Positions 51,876 through 63,271 of a DNA stretch of 64,000 nucleotides are shown in pieces. Origin of the DNA: Luteimonas sp. S4-F44 (GTDB lineage: Bacteria > Pseudomonadota > Gammaproteobacteria > Xanthomonadales > Xanthomonadaceae); contig NZ_CP093340.1 of assembly GCF_022637415.1 (NCBI RefSeq), forward strand, positions 3,385,001 through 3,449,000, written 5' to 3'. The translations under genes and the position numbers were made by a program. Position 1 is the stretch's first letter. Every line of letters starts with the position of its first letter. Under the pieces are notes generated by a model. The model was not told where the DNA came from and searched no databases. It saw only the letters and a program-made list of their open reading frames with translations.

Positions 51876-54632
51876 ATGCCCGACCAACCGACCTTCCCCT
51901 TTCCCGACGATCCGCGCGCCCCGCGCGACGGCGACGACAGCGCCCGGACGCCCGCCGTGGCGCCGGTCGACGCTGACGCTCATGCCGCGCACGATGCCGC
52001 CCGGGCAGACGCTGCGGACCCGGCCCGGACCGCCGAGGCGGCCCCCGCCACGGACGCACGCACGCCCCTCGTGGCGCGCCCTGCGGCCACGCAGCGCCGC
52101 GCCGCACGCCGACCCTGGTGGGCCGGCCTGCTCGACCGACTCCTGCGCCCCTGGATCGGGCTGAAGGTCGAACCCCAGGCTCCGGAGACACTGGTCGACC
52201 ATCGTCCGGTCTGTTACGTGCTCGAGGATTACGGCCTGTCGAACGCGCTGATCCTCGAGCGCGCCTGCCGCGACGCCGGCCTGCCGTCGCCGCTGCAGCC
52301 GCTGCCCGGCGATCCGCTGGGGCGCAAGCGCGCCTACGTCGCGCTGTCGCGGCGCAACGCCGGCAGTGCGCTGGCGCTGGCGGCCGGCAAGCCGCCGTCC
52401 AAGTCGACGCATTCCGAGTCGCTGTCGCGCCTGCTCGAGGCGCACCGGCTCGATCCCACGCTCGACGTGCAAGTGGTGCCGGTCTCGATCTTCGTGGGTC
52501 GCTCGCCCGACAAGGCCAACGGCTGGTTCTCGGTGCTGTTTTCGGAGAACTGGACGATCGTCGGCCGCTTCCGGCGCCTGCTGTCGATCCTGCTCAACGG
52601 CCGCGACACGCTGGTGCGTTTCGCCGAGCCGGTCGCGGTGCGACCGCTGCTCGACGAGGACCTGGGCGCCGAACGCACGGTACGCAAGCTCTCGCGCGTG
52701 CTGCGCACGCACTTCAACCGCATGCGCGAAGCCATCATCGGCCCCGACCTGTCGACCCGCCGGCTGCTGGTCGACAAGGTGCTGGCTGCGCCGTCGGTCA
52801 AGGACGCGATCGCCGACCAGGCGCGGCGCGACAACAGCCGGCCGGAGGACGCGTGGAAGAAGGCGCACGCCTACGCCTACGAGATCGCCGCCGACTACTC
52901 GCACCCACTGGTGCGCTCGGCCAGCTTCCTGCTGACCACGGTATGGAACCGGATCTTCCGCGGTGTGCTGGTCCACCACCTGGACCGCTTCAAGGAAGCC
53001 GCGCCCGGGCACGAGATCATCTACGTGCCCAGCCACCGCAGCCACATGGACTACCTGCTGCTGTCCTACCTGCTCTACGGCCGCGGCATCGTGCCGCCGC
53101 ACATCTTCGCCGGCGTCAATCTCAACCTGCCTGTGATCGGCACGCTGCTGCGCAAGGGCGGCGCGTTCTTCGCCCGGCGCAGCTTCCGCGGCAACGCGCT
53201 GTATTCGGCGGTGTTCTCCGAGTACATGGCGCAGTTGGTCGGCGGCGGCTATTCGATCGAGTACTTCATCGAGGGCGGTCGCTCGCGCACCGGCCGGCTG
53301 CTGCCGCCCAAGGGCGGCGCGCTGGCGATGACGCTGCGCGCCTACCTGCGCGAGCCGCGCAAGCCGGTGCTGTTCCAGCCGGTGTACATCGGCTACGAAA
53401 AGCTGATGGAGGGCAGCAGCTACCTCGACGAGCTGTCGGGCAAGGCCAAGAAGAAGGAATCGATCTGGCGGTTGCTGTGGGGCATCCCGCAGGTGCTGCG
53501 CAGCAACTACGGCCAGGTGGTGGTGAACTTCGGCGAGCCGATCCATCTCAACGCGGTGCTGGCCGAACTGGCGCCGGACTGGGACGGCCGTGCGGTACCC
53601 GAGGACGCGAAGCCGGCCTGGCTGGCGAACACGATCGACGTGCTGGCCCAGCGCATCCACGTCAACATCAACCGCGCCGCCGACGTCAACCCGATCAACC
53701 TGCTCTCGCTCGCGCTGCTGTCCACGCCCAAGCACGCAATGGGCGAGGCCGACCTGCTGGCGCAGATCACGCTGTCCAAGCAGTTGCTTGACGACGTGCC
53801 GTATTCCGATCGGGTCACGCTGACTCCGCACACGCCGGCCGAGATCGTCGCCCACGGCGAGGAGATCGGCGTGCTCGAACGCGTCGCCCATCCGCTGGGC
53901 GATGTGCTGCGGGTCGGCGACGACGAGCAGGCGGTGCTGCTGACCTACTTCCGCAACAACGTCCTGCACCTGTACACGGCCTCGGCGTGGATCGCCTGCT
54001 GCTTCCTGCACAACCGTCGCATGAGCCGGCACACGTTGCTGCGCCTGGGGCGCACGATGTATCCGTTCCTGCAGGCCGAACTGTTCCTGCCGTGGACCGA
54101 GGACGCCTTCGCCGACCGCATCGAGCGCACGTTGGCCACATTCGTGCGCGAGGGACTGCTCGAACCGCTCGCCGGCGACCAGGACGGCGACGCGGTCTAC
54201 GGCCGCAACGCCGGGCAGACCGACGAGGTGTTCCGGCTGCGCGCGCTCAGCCACCCGCTGCAGCAGGCGTTCGAGCGTTACTACATCGCGATCTCGGTGC
54301 TGGCCAAGAACGGGCCGGGCACGCTCGGCGCCGGCGAGCTGGAAGGTCTGTGCCAGTTGGCCGCGCAGCGCCTGTCGCTGCTGTACGCGCCGGCCGCGCC
54401 GGAGTTCTTCGACAAGTCGCTGTTCCGCGGCTTCATTCAGAAGCTGCGCGAACTTGGGCTGGTCAAGCTCGACGGCAACAGCAAGCTGGTGTTCGACGAG
54501 CGCCTGACCGCGCTGGCCAAGGACGCGAAGGTGATCCTGGGCCGCGAGCTGCGGCACTCGATCGAGAAGGTCAGCCCCGAAGCGGTGCGGACCGAGTCGG
54601 TATCGAACGCGACGACCGAAGCGGCCGACTAA
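51876..54632 (+). CDS. plsB: Glycerol-3-phosphate 1-O-acyltransferase
   Basis: A 918-residue membrane-bound acyltransferase that starts phospholipid synthesis by acylating sn-1 of glycerol-3-phosphate. The four acyltransferase blocks are clear: PSHRSHMDYLLLSY (H-x4-D), GAFFARRSFRGN, YFIEGGRSRTGRLLPPK and LFQPVYIGYEKLMEGSSY. The protein carries about 80 N-terminal Asp/Ala/Pro-rich residues before the conserved core, which makes it longer than the approximately 800-residue E. coli enzyme. Start 51876 is chosen; 51867 adds three residues. Confidence 0.96.
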   Translation: MPDQPTFPFPDDPRAPRDGDDSARTPAVAPVDADAHAAHDAARADAADPARTAEAAPATDARTPLVARPAATQRRAARRPWWAGLLDRLLRPWIGLKVEPQAPETLVDHRPVCYVLEDYGLSNALILERACRDAGLPSPLQPLPGDPLGRKRAYVALSRRNAGSALALAAGKPPSKSTHSESLSRLLEAHRLDPTLDVQVVPVSIFVGRSPDKANGWFSVLFSENWTIVGRFRRLLSILLNGRDTLVRFAEPVAVRPLLDEDLGAERTVRKLSRVLRTHFNRMREAIIGPDLSTRRLLVDKVLAAPSVKDAIADQARRDNSRPEDAWKKAHAYAYEIAADYSHPLVRSASFLLTTVWNRIFRGVLVHHLDRFKEAAPGHEIIYVPSHRSHMDYLLLSYLLYGRGIVPPHIFAGVNLNLPVIGTLLRKGGAFFARRSFRGNALYSAVFSEYMAQLVGGGYSIEYFIEGGRSRTGRLLPPKGGALAMTLRAYLREPRKPVLFQPVYIGYEKLMEGSSYLDELSGKAKKKESIWRLLWGIPQVLRSNYGQVVVNFGEPIHLNAVLAELAPDWDGRAVPEDAKPAWLANTIDVLAQRIHVNINRAADVNPINLLSLALLSTPKHAMGEADLLAQITLSKQLLDDVPYSDRVTLTPHTPAEIVAHGEEIGVLERVAHPLGDVLRVGDDEQAVLLTYFRNNVLHLYTASAWIACCFLHNRRMSRHTLLRLGRTMYPFLQAELFLPWTEDAFADRIERTLATFVREGLLEPLAGDQDGDAVYGRNAGQTDEVFRLRALSHPLQQAFERYYIAISVLAKNGPGTLGAGELEGLCQLAAQRLSLLYAPAAPEFFDKSLFRGFIQKLRELGLVKLDGNSKLVFDERLTALAKDAKVILGRELRHSIEKVSPEAVRTESVSNATTEAAD

Positions 54633-54715
54633 CGCGACCGCGCCGCTGTCCGCTCGGCGGACGCGACGTCGCCGGGGCACGCGGCCGACGGCCTCTGCGG
54701 CCGGCACTGGCCTGC

Positions 54716-54925
54716 TCAGGCCGGTTCGTCGGGGATCAGCGACGATTCGAGCTGCGCGATCGCATCGCGCAGCGCCAGCTTGCGCTTCTTCAGGCGCTTG
54801 AGCATGACCTCGTCGTGCAGCGGGTCGTGCTGCAGCCGGTCGATCAACGCGTCGAGCTCGCGATGCTCGCCGCGCAGCGCGACAAGACGCTGGGCGGGGG
54901 AGTCGTCGGCACGCTCGAAAGCCAT
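54716..54925 (-). CDS. YdcH-like (DUF465) small protein
   Basis: A 69-residue protein, one helical hairpin: LVALRGEHRELDALIDRLQH and then EVMLKRLKKRKLALRDAIAQ. The LKKRKLALRD-type motif is the DUF465/YdcH signature. The function is unknown; SlyX-like coiled coils are similar. ATG54925 begins MAFERADD; the longer upstream frame overlaps other sequence and lacks family similarity. It lies divergent from the lipoprotein at 55071. Confidence 0.88.
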   Translation of the reverse strand: MAFERADDSPAQRLVALRGEHRELDALIDRLQHDPLHDEVMLKRLKKRKLALRDAIAQLESSLIPDEPA

Positions 54926-55070
54926 GGCGGTGAGCTTACCCGAGCGGTCGCGGCCCCGCTTGGCGCCTGCGCCCGGTCCTGCAAGAATGCGATCGCGCCA
55001 GTCGGGGGATGGCGCGTCGCCCATCGTCGATCCGCGGCGCCTCCGGCCGCGTCCGCTCTGGAAGATCACG

Positions 55071-55649
55071 ATGCGAATCCAAGCAAGCTCTCTGTCGATC
55101 GCCTGCGCCGCGCTGCTGGTCGCCTGCGCCACCTCCGCCAGCGCCGAGTCCAAGTACGACGGCTACCTGTGCTGCAACCTGCGCAGCGATGGCAGCTGGA
55201 TCAGCGACAGCAACTACGCCGAGAACGGCAAGCGGGTGATCCCGGCCGGCACCCCGGCCAGCGTCACTGGCCACGGCCGCTACCGCGTCAACGTCCGGAT
55301 CGACGGCCAGCGCCAGGCGATCGGCAACGACTACAGCCGCGACCTGGATCTGGACACCTTCGCACGCCGCTATGTGGTGACCGAGGACCCGGCGGCGAAG
55401 ATCGCGACCTGGCCGGCCAAGGTGCAGGAGGCGGTGCGCCGCGCCAAGATCACCCCGGGCATGACCCGCGAGCAGGTCATCACTTCGCTGGGCTATCCGA
55501 TCAGCAGCGAGAACCCCGACCTCGATGCACCGCTGTGGCGCTATTGGCTCAGCAGCTTCGCCGAGTTCCAGGTGCTGTTCGACGGCTCGGGCCGCGTGCG
55601 CGACATCAGCACCGACGCCAACACCCGCAATCTGGTCTGGGTGCCCTGA
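55071..55649 (+). CDS. Lipoprotein with SmpA/OmlA (BamE-like) domain
   Basis: A 192-residue exported protein; the signal ends ALLVACATSASAE, and Cys19 fits a lipobox, although cleavage at ASA-E by signal peptidase I is also possible. The C-terminal domain contains RRAKITPGMTREQVITSLGY and later WLSSFAEFQVLFDGSGRVRD, the SmpA/OmlA fold (GMTREQV...LGYP). Such proteins sit at the periplasmic face of the outer membrane. The N-terminal domain (SKYDGYLCCNLRSDGSWISD) is a distinct SH3-like unit. Exact role unknown. Confidence 0.8.
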   Translation: MRIQASSLSIACAALLVACATSASAESKYDGYLCCNLRSDGSWISDSNYAENGKRVIPAGTPASVTGHGRYRVNVRIDGQRQAIGNDYSRDLDLDTFARRYVVTEDPAAKIATWPAKVQEAVRRAKITPGMTREQVITSLGYPISSENPDLDAPLWRYWLSSFAEFQVLFDGSGRVRDISTDANTRNLVWVP

Positions 55650-55686
55650 CCCTGCGGCCGGCGCCGGGCACGCCCGGACGCCGGCC

Positions 55687-57351
<1,665 letters not shown>

Positions 57352-57564
57352 GACGTGACCTGTGCGCAGACTCGAAGGACGTCCTCGCGCGGAGGACGGC
57401 GGATCGGATGTCGGCTCAGCGCTTCACGTCTGCGGGTCTCCCAAGGGCGGCGCGACGGGCGCCGACGGTCGGGCCGCAGTATAGGCACACAGGCCGGCAG
57501 CACGCGACACGCGGGCTGAACGCCGGTCGCAGCCGCAGCGACCGCCCCCGTTAGACTATGGACG

Positions 57565-58458
57565 ATGAGCATCGTCCTGCCCCTGCCAGACCCCCTGCCC
57601 CGCACACTCGACCCGCGCCGCGCCGCGCACGAGACCCAGAAGCTGGGCAAGCGCCTGCGCCACCAGGTGGGACGCGCGATCGCCGACTTCGGCATGATCG
57701 AGGACGGCGACAAGGTGATGGTCTGCCTGTCGGGCGGCAAGGACAGCTACACGCTGCTCGACATCCTGCTGCAGTTGCAGGCCAAGGCGCCGGTGTCGTT
57801 TTCGATCACTGCGGTCAACCTGGACCAGAAGCAGCCCGGTTTTCCCGAGCACATCCTGCCCGAGTACCTGCGCACGCTCGGCGTGGATTTCCACATCATC
57901 GAGCAGGACACCTATTCGGTCGTCTCGCGGGTCGTGCCCGAAGGCAAGACGATGTGCTCGCTGTGTTCGCGGCTGCGTCGTGGCGCGCTGTACACCTACG
58001 CCGAGGCCAACGGTTTCACCAAGATCGCGCTGGGCCACCACCGCGACGACCTGGTGGCCACGTTTTTCCTCAACATGTTCTTCCACGCCAAGCTCAGCGG
58101 CATGCCGCCCAAGCTGCGCAGCGACGACGGCAAGCACGTGGTGATCCGCCCGCTGGCTTATGTCGCCGAGGCCGACATCGTCGCCTATGCCGACGCCAAG
58201 GCCTTCCCGATCATCCCGTGCAACCTATGCGGCTCGCAGGAGAATCTGCAGCGCAAGCAGGTCGGGCTGATGATGGCGCAGTGGGAGAAGGCGCACCCCG
58301 GTCGCATCGAAACCATCGCGCGCGCGCTCGGCGACATCCGCCCCTCGCAGCTCAGCGATCCGAAGCTGTTCGACTTCCTGTCGCTGGGCAGCCGCGGCGC
58401 GGCCTTGCCCGATGCGCACGATTGGCTGGCCGGCGCGCCGCACGACGCCCGCGACTGA
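57565..58458 (+). CDS. ttcA: tRNA 2-thiocytidine(32) synthetase
   Basis: A 297-residue PP-loop ATPase that thiolates C32 of certain tRNAs. The PP-loop is [19 protein letters not shown], and the two CxxC pairs that hold the 4Fe-4S cluster are [13 protein letters not shown] and [31 protein letters not shown] is between them. Full length. The N-terminal extension [19 protein letters not shown] is short. It is followed by a GC-rich hairpin and T-tracts. Confidence 0.96.
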   Translation: MSIVLPLPDPLPRTLDPRRAAHETQKLGKRLRHQVGRAIADFGMIEDGDKVMVCLSGGKDSYTLLDILLQLQAKAPVSFSITAVNLDQKQPGFPEHILPEYLRTLGVDFHIIEQDTYSVVSRVVPEGKTMCSLCSRLRRGALYTYAEANGFTKIALGHHRDDLVATFFLNMFFHAKLSGMPPKLRSDDGKHVVIRPLAYVAEADIVAYADAKAFPIIPCNLCGSQENLQRKQVGLMMAQWEKAHPGRIETIARALGDIRPSQLSDPKLFDFLSLGSRGAALPDAHDWLAGAPHDARD

Positions 58459-58464
58459 GCCGCG

Positions 58465-58541
58465 CCGCCGCCGCGTCCGATAACGTGGCGGCGGGCCGCG
58501 CACGCGATGGCGGGCGCCACGGCTTTTTTTTCCTTTTTTTT
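58465..58541 (+). terminator. Probable ttcA terminator with double T-tract
   Basis: CCGCCGCCGCGT (58465-58476) pairs with ACGTGGCGGCGG (58483-58494), with one G-U pair in RNA, around the loop CCGATA. A second small hairpin (TGGC/GCCA, 58508-58519) directly precedes T8 (58524-58531), CC and T8 (58534-58541). The T-runs are exceptional for this genome. Confidence 0.55.
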
Positions 58542-58570
58542 AATCCCCCATCCCCAATCACGGCCTTTCG

Positions 58571-59473
58571 ATGTTCTTCAAGAATCTGACCCTGTTCCGC
58601 TTCCCCACCTCCGTCGATGTGTCCGAACTGGAGACCCAGGTCGGCGAGTTCCGTCTGCGCGACGTCGGCCCGCTGGAGATGTCCACGCACGGCTTCGTGC
58701 CGGCGCTGGGCCGCGAGGCCGATGCACTGACCCACCGCATGGAGGATGGCATCTGGCTGGCCGTCGGCGGCCAGGAGAAGATCCTGCCCGGCGCGGTGGT
58801 CAACGAGTTCCTGGCCGTGCGCATTGAGGAGTACGAGGAGAAGAACGCGCGCAAACCCGGCGGCAAGATGCGCAAGCAGATGAAGGACGACATCCTGCAG
58901 GAGCTGCTGCCGCGCGCGTTCGTGCGCCCGGTGCGGTCGGATGCGTTGATCGACCTGGAACTGGGCGTGATCGCGGTCAACACCTCCAGCCGCAAGAGCG
59001 CCGAGAACGTGGTCAGTCAGGTGCGCACCGCGATGGGCAGCTTCCCAGCGCTGCCGCTCAATGCCGAGACCTCGCCGCGCGCGGTGATGACCGGCTGGAT
59101 CGCCGGCGAGCCGCTGCCCGACGGTCTGGCACTGGGTGAGGAATGCGAGCTCAAGGACCCGTCCGACCAGGGCGCGATCGTCAAATGCCAGCGCCAGGAC
59201 CTGCAGTGCGAGGAGATCACTCGCCATCTCGACGCCGGCAAGCAGGTGACCAAGCTGGCGCTCACGCTCGACGACCAGATCGAGTTCGTGCTCGGCGAGG
59301 ATCTGATCGTGCGCAAGTTCAAGTTGCTCGACGGCGCACTCGATACGCTCGAGCACACCGATGCCGACGACCGCCAGGCCGAACTCGATGCGCGGTTTGC
59401 GCTGATGCGCGGCGAGTTCAAGCGCTTGTTCAAGGTGCTCGAGGGCGCGTTCAAGCTGTCGAAGGTCGAATGA
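58571..59473 (+). CDS. rdgC: Recombination-associated protein RdgC
   Basis: A 300-residue RdgC, a ring-shaped DNA-binding protein that restrains RecA filament formation. The N-terminus MFFKNLTLFRFPTSVDVSEL, the region RVEEYEEKNARKPGGKMRKQ-like (IRIEEYEEKNARK) and ELLPRAFVRP are diagnostic. Length equals the family norm. The T-rich leader just upstream ends in CCCCCATCCCC rather than a clear Shine-Dalgarno sequence, so translation may be modest. Confidence 0.95.
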   Translation: MFFKNLTLFRFPTSVDVSELETQVGEFRLRDVGPLEMSTHGFVPALGREADALTHRMEDGIWLAVGGQEKILPGAVVNEFLAVRIEEYEEKNARKPGGKMRKQMKDDILQELLPRAFVRPVRSDALIDLELGVIAVNTSSRKSAENVVSQVRTAMGSFPALPLNAETSPRAVMTGWIAGEPLPDGLALGEECELKDPSDQGAIVKCQRQDLQCEEITRHLDAGKQVTKLALTLDDQIEFVLGEDLIVRKFKLLDGALDTLEHTDADDRQAELDARFALMRGEFKRLFKVLEGAFKLSKVE

Positions 59474-59510
59474 GCGCAGGCGCGCGCTGCGCGCGCCGTA
59501 CACTGCACGC

Positions 59511-60290
59511 ATGCCGCCGTCCTCGCGCCTGATCGCTTCGTCCCTGACCGCCGCATCGGTGCGTCGCGACACGCTCGAAGTCCAGCTCGACGATGGCCGC
59601 CGGATCGAGGTGCTGCGCGTGCGCGATCCGCGTGCGCGCCGCATCCGTCTGAGCGTCAGCGAGCGCGGCGCGCGCCTGACGTTGCCGCTGCGCGCCAGTC
59701 TGGCGTCCGGTGAGGCCTTCGTGCAGCAGCATCGCGCCTGGCTCGCCCAGCAGCTGGCCGAACACGGCGAGGCGCCGCCGCTGCGCCGCGACCTGACCAC
59801 GCACTTGCCGCTGCGCGGCGCGCTGCTGGCGGTGGATTGGCAACCCGGCCGCTTCGCGCACGTCCGCGCGGAGGACGCGCATCTGGTGTTCGCAGCGCCC
59901 GCCCAGGCCGGACCGGCGGCGCTGCAGCGCGCGCTGCGCGAGTTCTACGAAGCCCAGGCACGCGCCGATGTCGCGCGCTGGTTGCCCGGCTATCTGCCGG
60001 GCCTGCCGCGCACGCCGTCGCGGATCCGCATCCGGCCGATGTCATCGCAATGGGGCTCGCTGGCGCCCGACGGCACACTCGCGCTCGACCTGGCGCTGGT
60101 GCTCGGCGCACCGTCGGCGTTCGAGTACGTGCTGGTCCACGAGCTCTGCCATCTGGTACATGCCGACCACTCGCGCGCGTTCTGGCGCGAAGTCGAGGCG
60201 CGTTGTCCCGACTGGCGCCGGGCGCGCGACTATTTCCGCAGCGAAGGGCGACGGCTCAAGGGCACGCTGCATGCGCTGCTGACGGGCTGA
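59511..60290 (+). CDS. YgjP-like (M48/SprT-type) zinc metallopeptidase
   Basis: A 259-residue protein with a YgjP-type domain. The zinc motif is EYVLVHELCHLVHADHSRAF (HExxH with a third His in HADH), preceded by IRIRPMSSQWGSLAPDGTLA, which is strongly conserved in the family. The N-terminal half is a beta-rich domain (RRIRLSVSERGARLTLPLRA). Substrates are unknown; relatives associate with nucleoid or HsdR-linked functions. It lies 37 bases after rdgC. Confidence 0.9.
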   Translation: MPPSSRLIASSLTAASVRRDTLEVQLDDGRRIEVLRVRDPRARRIRLSVSERGARLTLPLRASLASGEAFVQQHRAWLAQQLAEHGEAPPLRRDLTTHLPLRGALLAVDWQPGRFAHVRAEDAHLVFAAPAQAGPAALQRALREFYEAQARADVARWLPGYLPGLPRTPSRIRIRPMSSQWGSLAPDGTLALDLALVLGAPSAFEYVLVHELCHLVHADHSRAFWREVEARCPDWRRARDYFRSEGRRLKGTLHALLTG

Positions 60291-60318
60291 GCGCCGGTCG
60301 ACACGCGCCGCGGCGAAC

Positions 60319-61167
60319 TCAACGCCGGAGGAAATCCCCGATCGCCGCGGCGACCGCATCGGGCTGCTCCATGTGCAGGTGGTGCCCGCCCGGGAGAACG
60401 ACCAGGTCGCCCTCGGGCAGCAGGCGCGCACGGCGGCTGCGATCGGGCTCGGGCAGGTAGTCCTGCGGCGGGTCGGCGTAAATCACCCGGGTCGGGCATT
60501 CGATGCCGGCCACCAACGCATCGACCTGGCCGGGCGTCATACGCACCGCAGTCGGCACAGTCAGCCGCGGATCGCTGCACCACACGTAGCCGCCGTCGAC
60601 CTTCTGCACGCCGCGCTCGACCAACCCACGCGCCGAACCTTCCGACAGTGCGTTGACGCGCATGCGCGTACGGACCGGTGCATCGAGATTGGGGAACACC
60701 CGCAAGGGCCGCTCGCCCAGCCCGCGCGCCGACGTCACCGCTTCGCGCAGACGCACGACGGTGTTGTCCTCGGTCTCGGGCAAGGCCCCGAGCGCTTCGA
60801 TCGCAACCAGCCGCTCGATCCGCGCCGGGCACGCGGCGGCAACCAGGCTGGCGATGCCCGCCCCCATCGAATGGCCCAGCAATGCAAAGCGATCCCACTG
60901 CAGCGCATCGGCGATGTCGAGCACCTGGTGCACTGCGCCGACGAAGGTGTAGTCGGTGCCCTCGGGCATGTGCGCGCTGCGGCCGTGCCCGGGCAGGTCG
61001 GGCGCGACCAGCTCGATCCCATCAAGATATCCGGCCAGTGGAGCGAAGCTCGCGGCGTTGTCGAGCCAGCCGTGCAACGCCAGCACCCGACGCGCGCCCG
61101 GCGTGCCGTAACGCAGGCCGCGCACGGTGCCGATGCCGATCTCCAGCGCGAAGTCCACACCGCTCAT
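60319..61167 (-). CDS. Alpha/beta-fold hydrolase
   Basis: A 282-residue hydrolase. The oxyanion region is ALHGWLDNAASF, the nucleophile elbow ALLGHSMGAGIASLVAAACP, and the catalytic His is in VVLPGGHHLHMEQPDAVA; the acid is likely in CPTRVIYADPPQDYLP. It resembles epoxide-hydrolase/MhpC-like serine hydrolases, but no substrate is evident. The ATG overlaps the hemH stop (ATGA), so it is cotranslated with ferrochelatase, an arrangement common in xanthomonads. Confidence 0.9.
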   Translation of the reverse strand: MSGVDFALEIGIGTVRGLRYGTPGARRVLALHGWLDNAASFAPLAGYLDGIELVAPDLPGHGRSAHMPEGTDYTFVGAVHQVLDIADALQWDRFALLGHSMGAGIASLVAAACPARIERLVAIEALGALPETEDNTVVRLREAVTSARGLGERPLRVFPNLDAPVRTRMRVNALSEGSARGLVERGVQKVDGGYVWCSDPRLTVPTAVRMTPGQVDALVAGIECPTRVIYADPPQDYLPEPDRSRRARLLPEGDLVVLPGGHHLHMEQPDAVAAAIGDFLRR

Positions 61168-62156
61168 GCCCATGCATCCAGTTCGCGGCGCAGCAGCGCG
61201 GCCATCGCGTTGGCATGCGCGGGGGCGTCGTTGAGGCAGGGGATGTAACGCAGCCGCGTGCCGCCATTGGCGACGAACAGCTCGGCGTTCTGCATCGCGA
61301 TTTCCTCGAGCGTCTCCAGGCAGTCGGCCGGAAAGCCCGGGCACAGCACATCGACCTCGCGCACGCCCGCCTTGGCCATCGCGACCAGGGTCGCGTCGGT
61401 CGCCGGCTGCAGCCATTTGCCGGCGCCGAAGCGGGACTGGTAGGCCATGCGGCAATCGCCGGCATCGTGACCCAGCGCGTCCACCAGACCGCGGAATGTC
61501 GCCTCGCAGCGCTCGGCGTAGGGATCGCCCTGGTCGACGATCCGCTGCGGAATGCCGTGGAACGAGCACAGCAGCACCTCGCCGCGACCGTGCGCCTGAC
61601 GGTGCGCGTGCACCGAACCGGCCAGCGCCTGCAGCCAGCCCGGATCGCGGGCGTAGTCCTCGATCATGCGGACCTCGACGCCGTCGATCGGCGTCTGCGC
61701 GATGCGGTCGGCGACCGAGGCGGTGGTCGTCGTCGAGTACTGCGGATACAACGGCAGGACCAGGATCCGGCGGATGCCCTCAGCGGCCAACGCGCTCATC
61801 GCCTGCGCCAGCGCCGGGCGGCCGTAGCGCATCGCGTGGACCACACGCAGCTCGGGCATCCGCGCATCGACCGCGTCGGCCAGCCGACGCGTGTACACCG
61901 CCAGCGGCGAGCCGCCATTGAGCCAGATCTCGGCGTACTTGTGCGCGACCTTCGGCGAGCGCCGCGGCAGGATCACCCAGCGCAGCAACGGCAGCCACAG
62001 CCAGCGCGGCAGGCGCACCACGCGCGGATCGGACAGGAACTCGTCCAGATACGCCCGCACCGCATCGGCGGTGGGTGCATCGGGCGTGCCGAGATTGACG
62101 ATCAACACGGCGGTGGGGACCGGCGCGGCGCCAGACAGAAGCGAGTGAGCGGACAT
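61164..62156 (-). CDS. hemH: Ferrochelatase
   Basis: A 330-residue ferrochelatase that inserts Fe2+ into protoporphyrin IX at the membrane. AVLIVNLGTPDAPTADAVRA begins the domain, WLNGGSPLAVYTRRLADAV and VLPLYPQYSTTTTASVADRI follow, and LLCSFHGIPQRIVDQGDPYA contains the catalytic His; the Glu is in CPGFPADCLETLEEIA. ATG62156 (MSAHSLLSG) is chosen over an unsupported 25-residue extension. Together with hemL the window has the first committed and the last haem steps. Confidence 0.96.
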   Translation of the reverse strand: MSAHSLLSGAAPVPTAVLIVNLGTPDAPTADAVRAYLDEFLSDPRVVRLPRWLWLPLLRWVILPRRSPKVAHKYAEIWLNGGSPLAVYTRRLADAVDARMPELRVVHAMRYGRPALAQAMSALAAEGIRRILVLPLYPQYSTTTTASVADRIAQTPIDGVEVRMIEDYARDPGWLQALAGSVHAHRQAHGRGEVLLCSFHGIPQRIVDQGDPYAERCEATFRGLVDALGHDAGDCRMAYQSRFGAGKWLQPATDATLVAMAKAGVREVDVLCPGFPADCLETLEEIAMQNAELFVANGGTRLRYIPCLNDAPAHANAMAALLRRELDAWA

Positions 62157-62314
62157 CCGCATAGGATGGCAGGCCGGCCGCTGCAATGCAGCCGACACGC
62201 GCGTGCGCTGCGACCGGCCGAACTCATGCACGATTCATGGCATCGTCACTAGCCTGAATCGGCCGCTCCGCGCGGCGTTGCGCGTTCGCCCCTTCTTAGT
62301 CTCCGGAGCCCTCC

Positions 62315-63175
62315 ATGCGCCTGTCCCCGCGTCGTTCTCTGCTGGTCGCCGGTCTCGCCGTCGTACTTGTCGCAGGTCCCGCTTTCGCCGGTCCGCAGGA
62401 AGAGGCGCGCGCCCGGAATGCGGTGCGCGTGCTCAACGAAATCCAGGCGATCCCCGAGTCCGGCATCCCGGACAAGCTGCTCGACGAGGCCCGCGCGATT
62501 ATCGTGATCCCCGACACCGTCAAGGCCGGCCTGGTGATCGGCGGCCGTCGTGGCCACGGCCTGCTGTCGGTGCGGACCGCCGACGGCACCTGGTCCAACC
62601 CGGCCTTCGTCAAGCTCACCGGCGGCAGCATCGGCCTGCAGGCGGGCGTGCAGTCCTCGGACGTGGTGCTGGTGTTCCGCAACGAACGCAGCCTCGAATC
62701 GATCGTCAACGGCAAGTTCACGCTCGGCGCCGATGCCGGCGTTGCCGCCGGCCCGGTGGGCCGCAATGCGGCGGCTCTGACCGACGGCCAGCTCAAGGCC
62801 GAGATCTGGTCGTGGTCGCGCGCGCGCGGCCTGTTCGCCGGCGTCGCGCTCGATGGTGCGGTGCTGTCGATCGACGACGAGGCCAATGTCGCGGTCTACG
62901 GCAATACCACCACGCCGCGCGCGATCCTCGAAAACCGCCCCGGCCAGGAACCGTCGGGCCCGATCGTCGATTTCCGCGATCGCCTGGAAGAAGCCAGCGC
63001 CACCGCGCGTGTGGCCCGCGGCGGCGCCGCGGTCGCCCCCCGCGCCGCGCAGCCGGCGCCGCCTATCCACAACGTGCCCGAAGCGACCACGGTGCCGGTG
63101 CAGTCGCACGATCCGGCCCCGCAGCCCTTCGAAACGGTCAACGACCAGCCCGCCCAGGTCGAGCAACTGCCGTAA
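62315..63175 (+). CDS. SYLF/Ysc84-domain exported protein
   Basis: A 286-residue protein with a signal peptide (LVAGLAVVLVAGPAFAGPQ) and a SYLF lipid-binding domain: PDKLLDEARAIIVIPDTVKA, GLVIGGRRGHGLLSVRTADG, NPAFVKLTGGSIGLQAGVQS, LGADAGVAAGPVGRNA and IWSWSRARGLFAGVALDG. After residue about 215 the protein is a disordered Ala/Pro-rich tail. Bacterial SYLF proteins are periplasmic and of unknown function. It is transcribed towards tat and away from hemH. Confidence 0.9.
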   Translation: MRLSPRRSLLVAGLAVVLVAGPAFAGPQEEARARNAVRVLNEIQAIPESGIPDKLLDEARAIIVIPDTVKAGLVIGGRRGHGLLSVRTADGTWSNPAFVKLTGGSIGLQAGVQSSDVVLVFRNERSLESIVNGKFTLGADAGVAAGPVGRNAAALTDGQLKAEIWSWSRARGLFAGVALDGAVLSIDDEANVAVYGNTTTPRAILENRPGQEPSGPIVDFRDRLEEASATARVARGGAAVAPRAAQPAPPIHNVPEATTVPVQSHDPAPQPFETVNDQPAQVEQLP

Positions 63176-63271
63176 CCCAGCGGAGGGGCCGGCGACGAGG
63201 AGACGCGTGAGGCCGGCAGGTGTGGCCGGTGCGCTATCCTAGCCGTCCACTCGAATCAGACTGGTCCCGCC

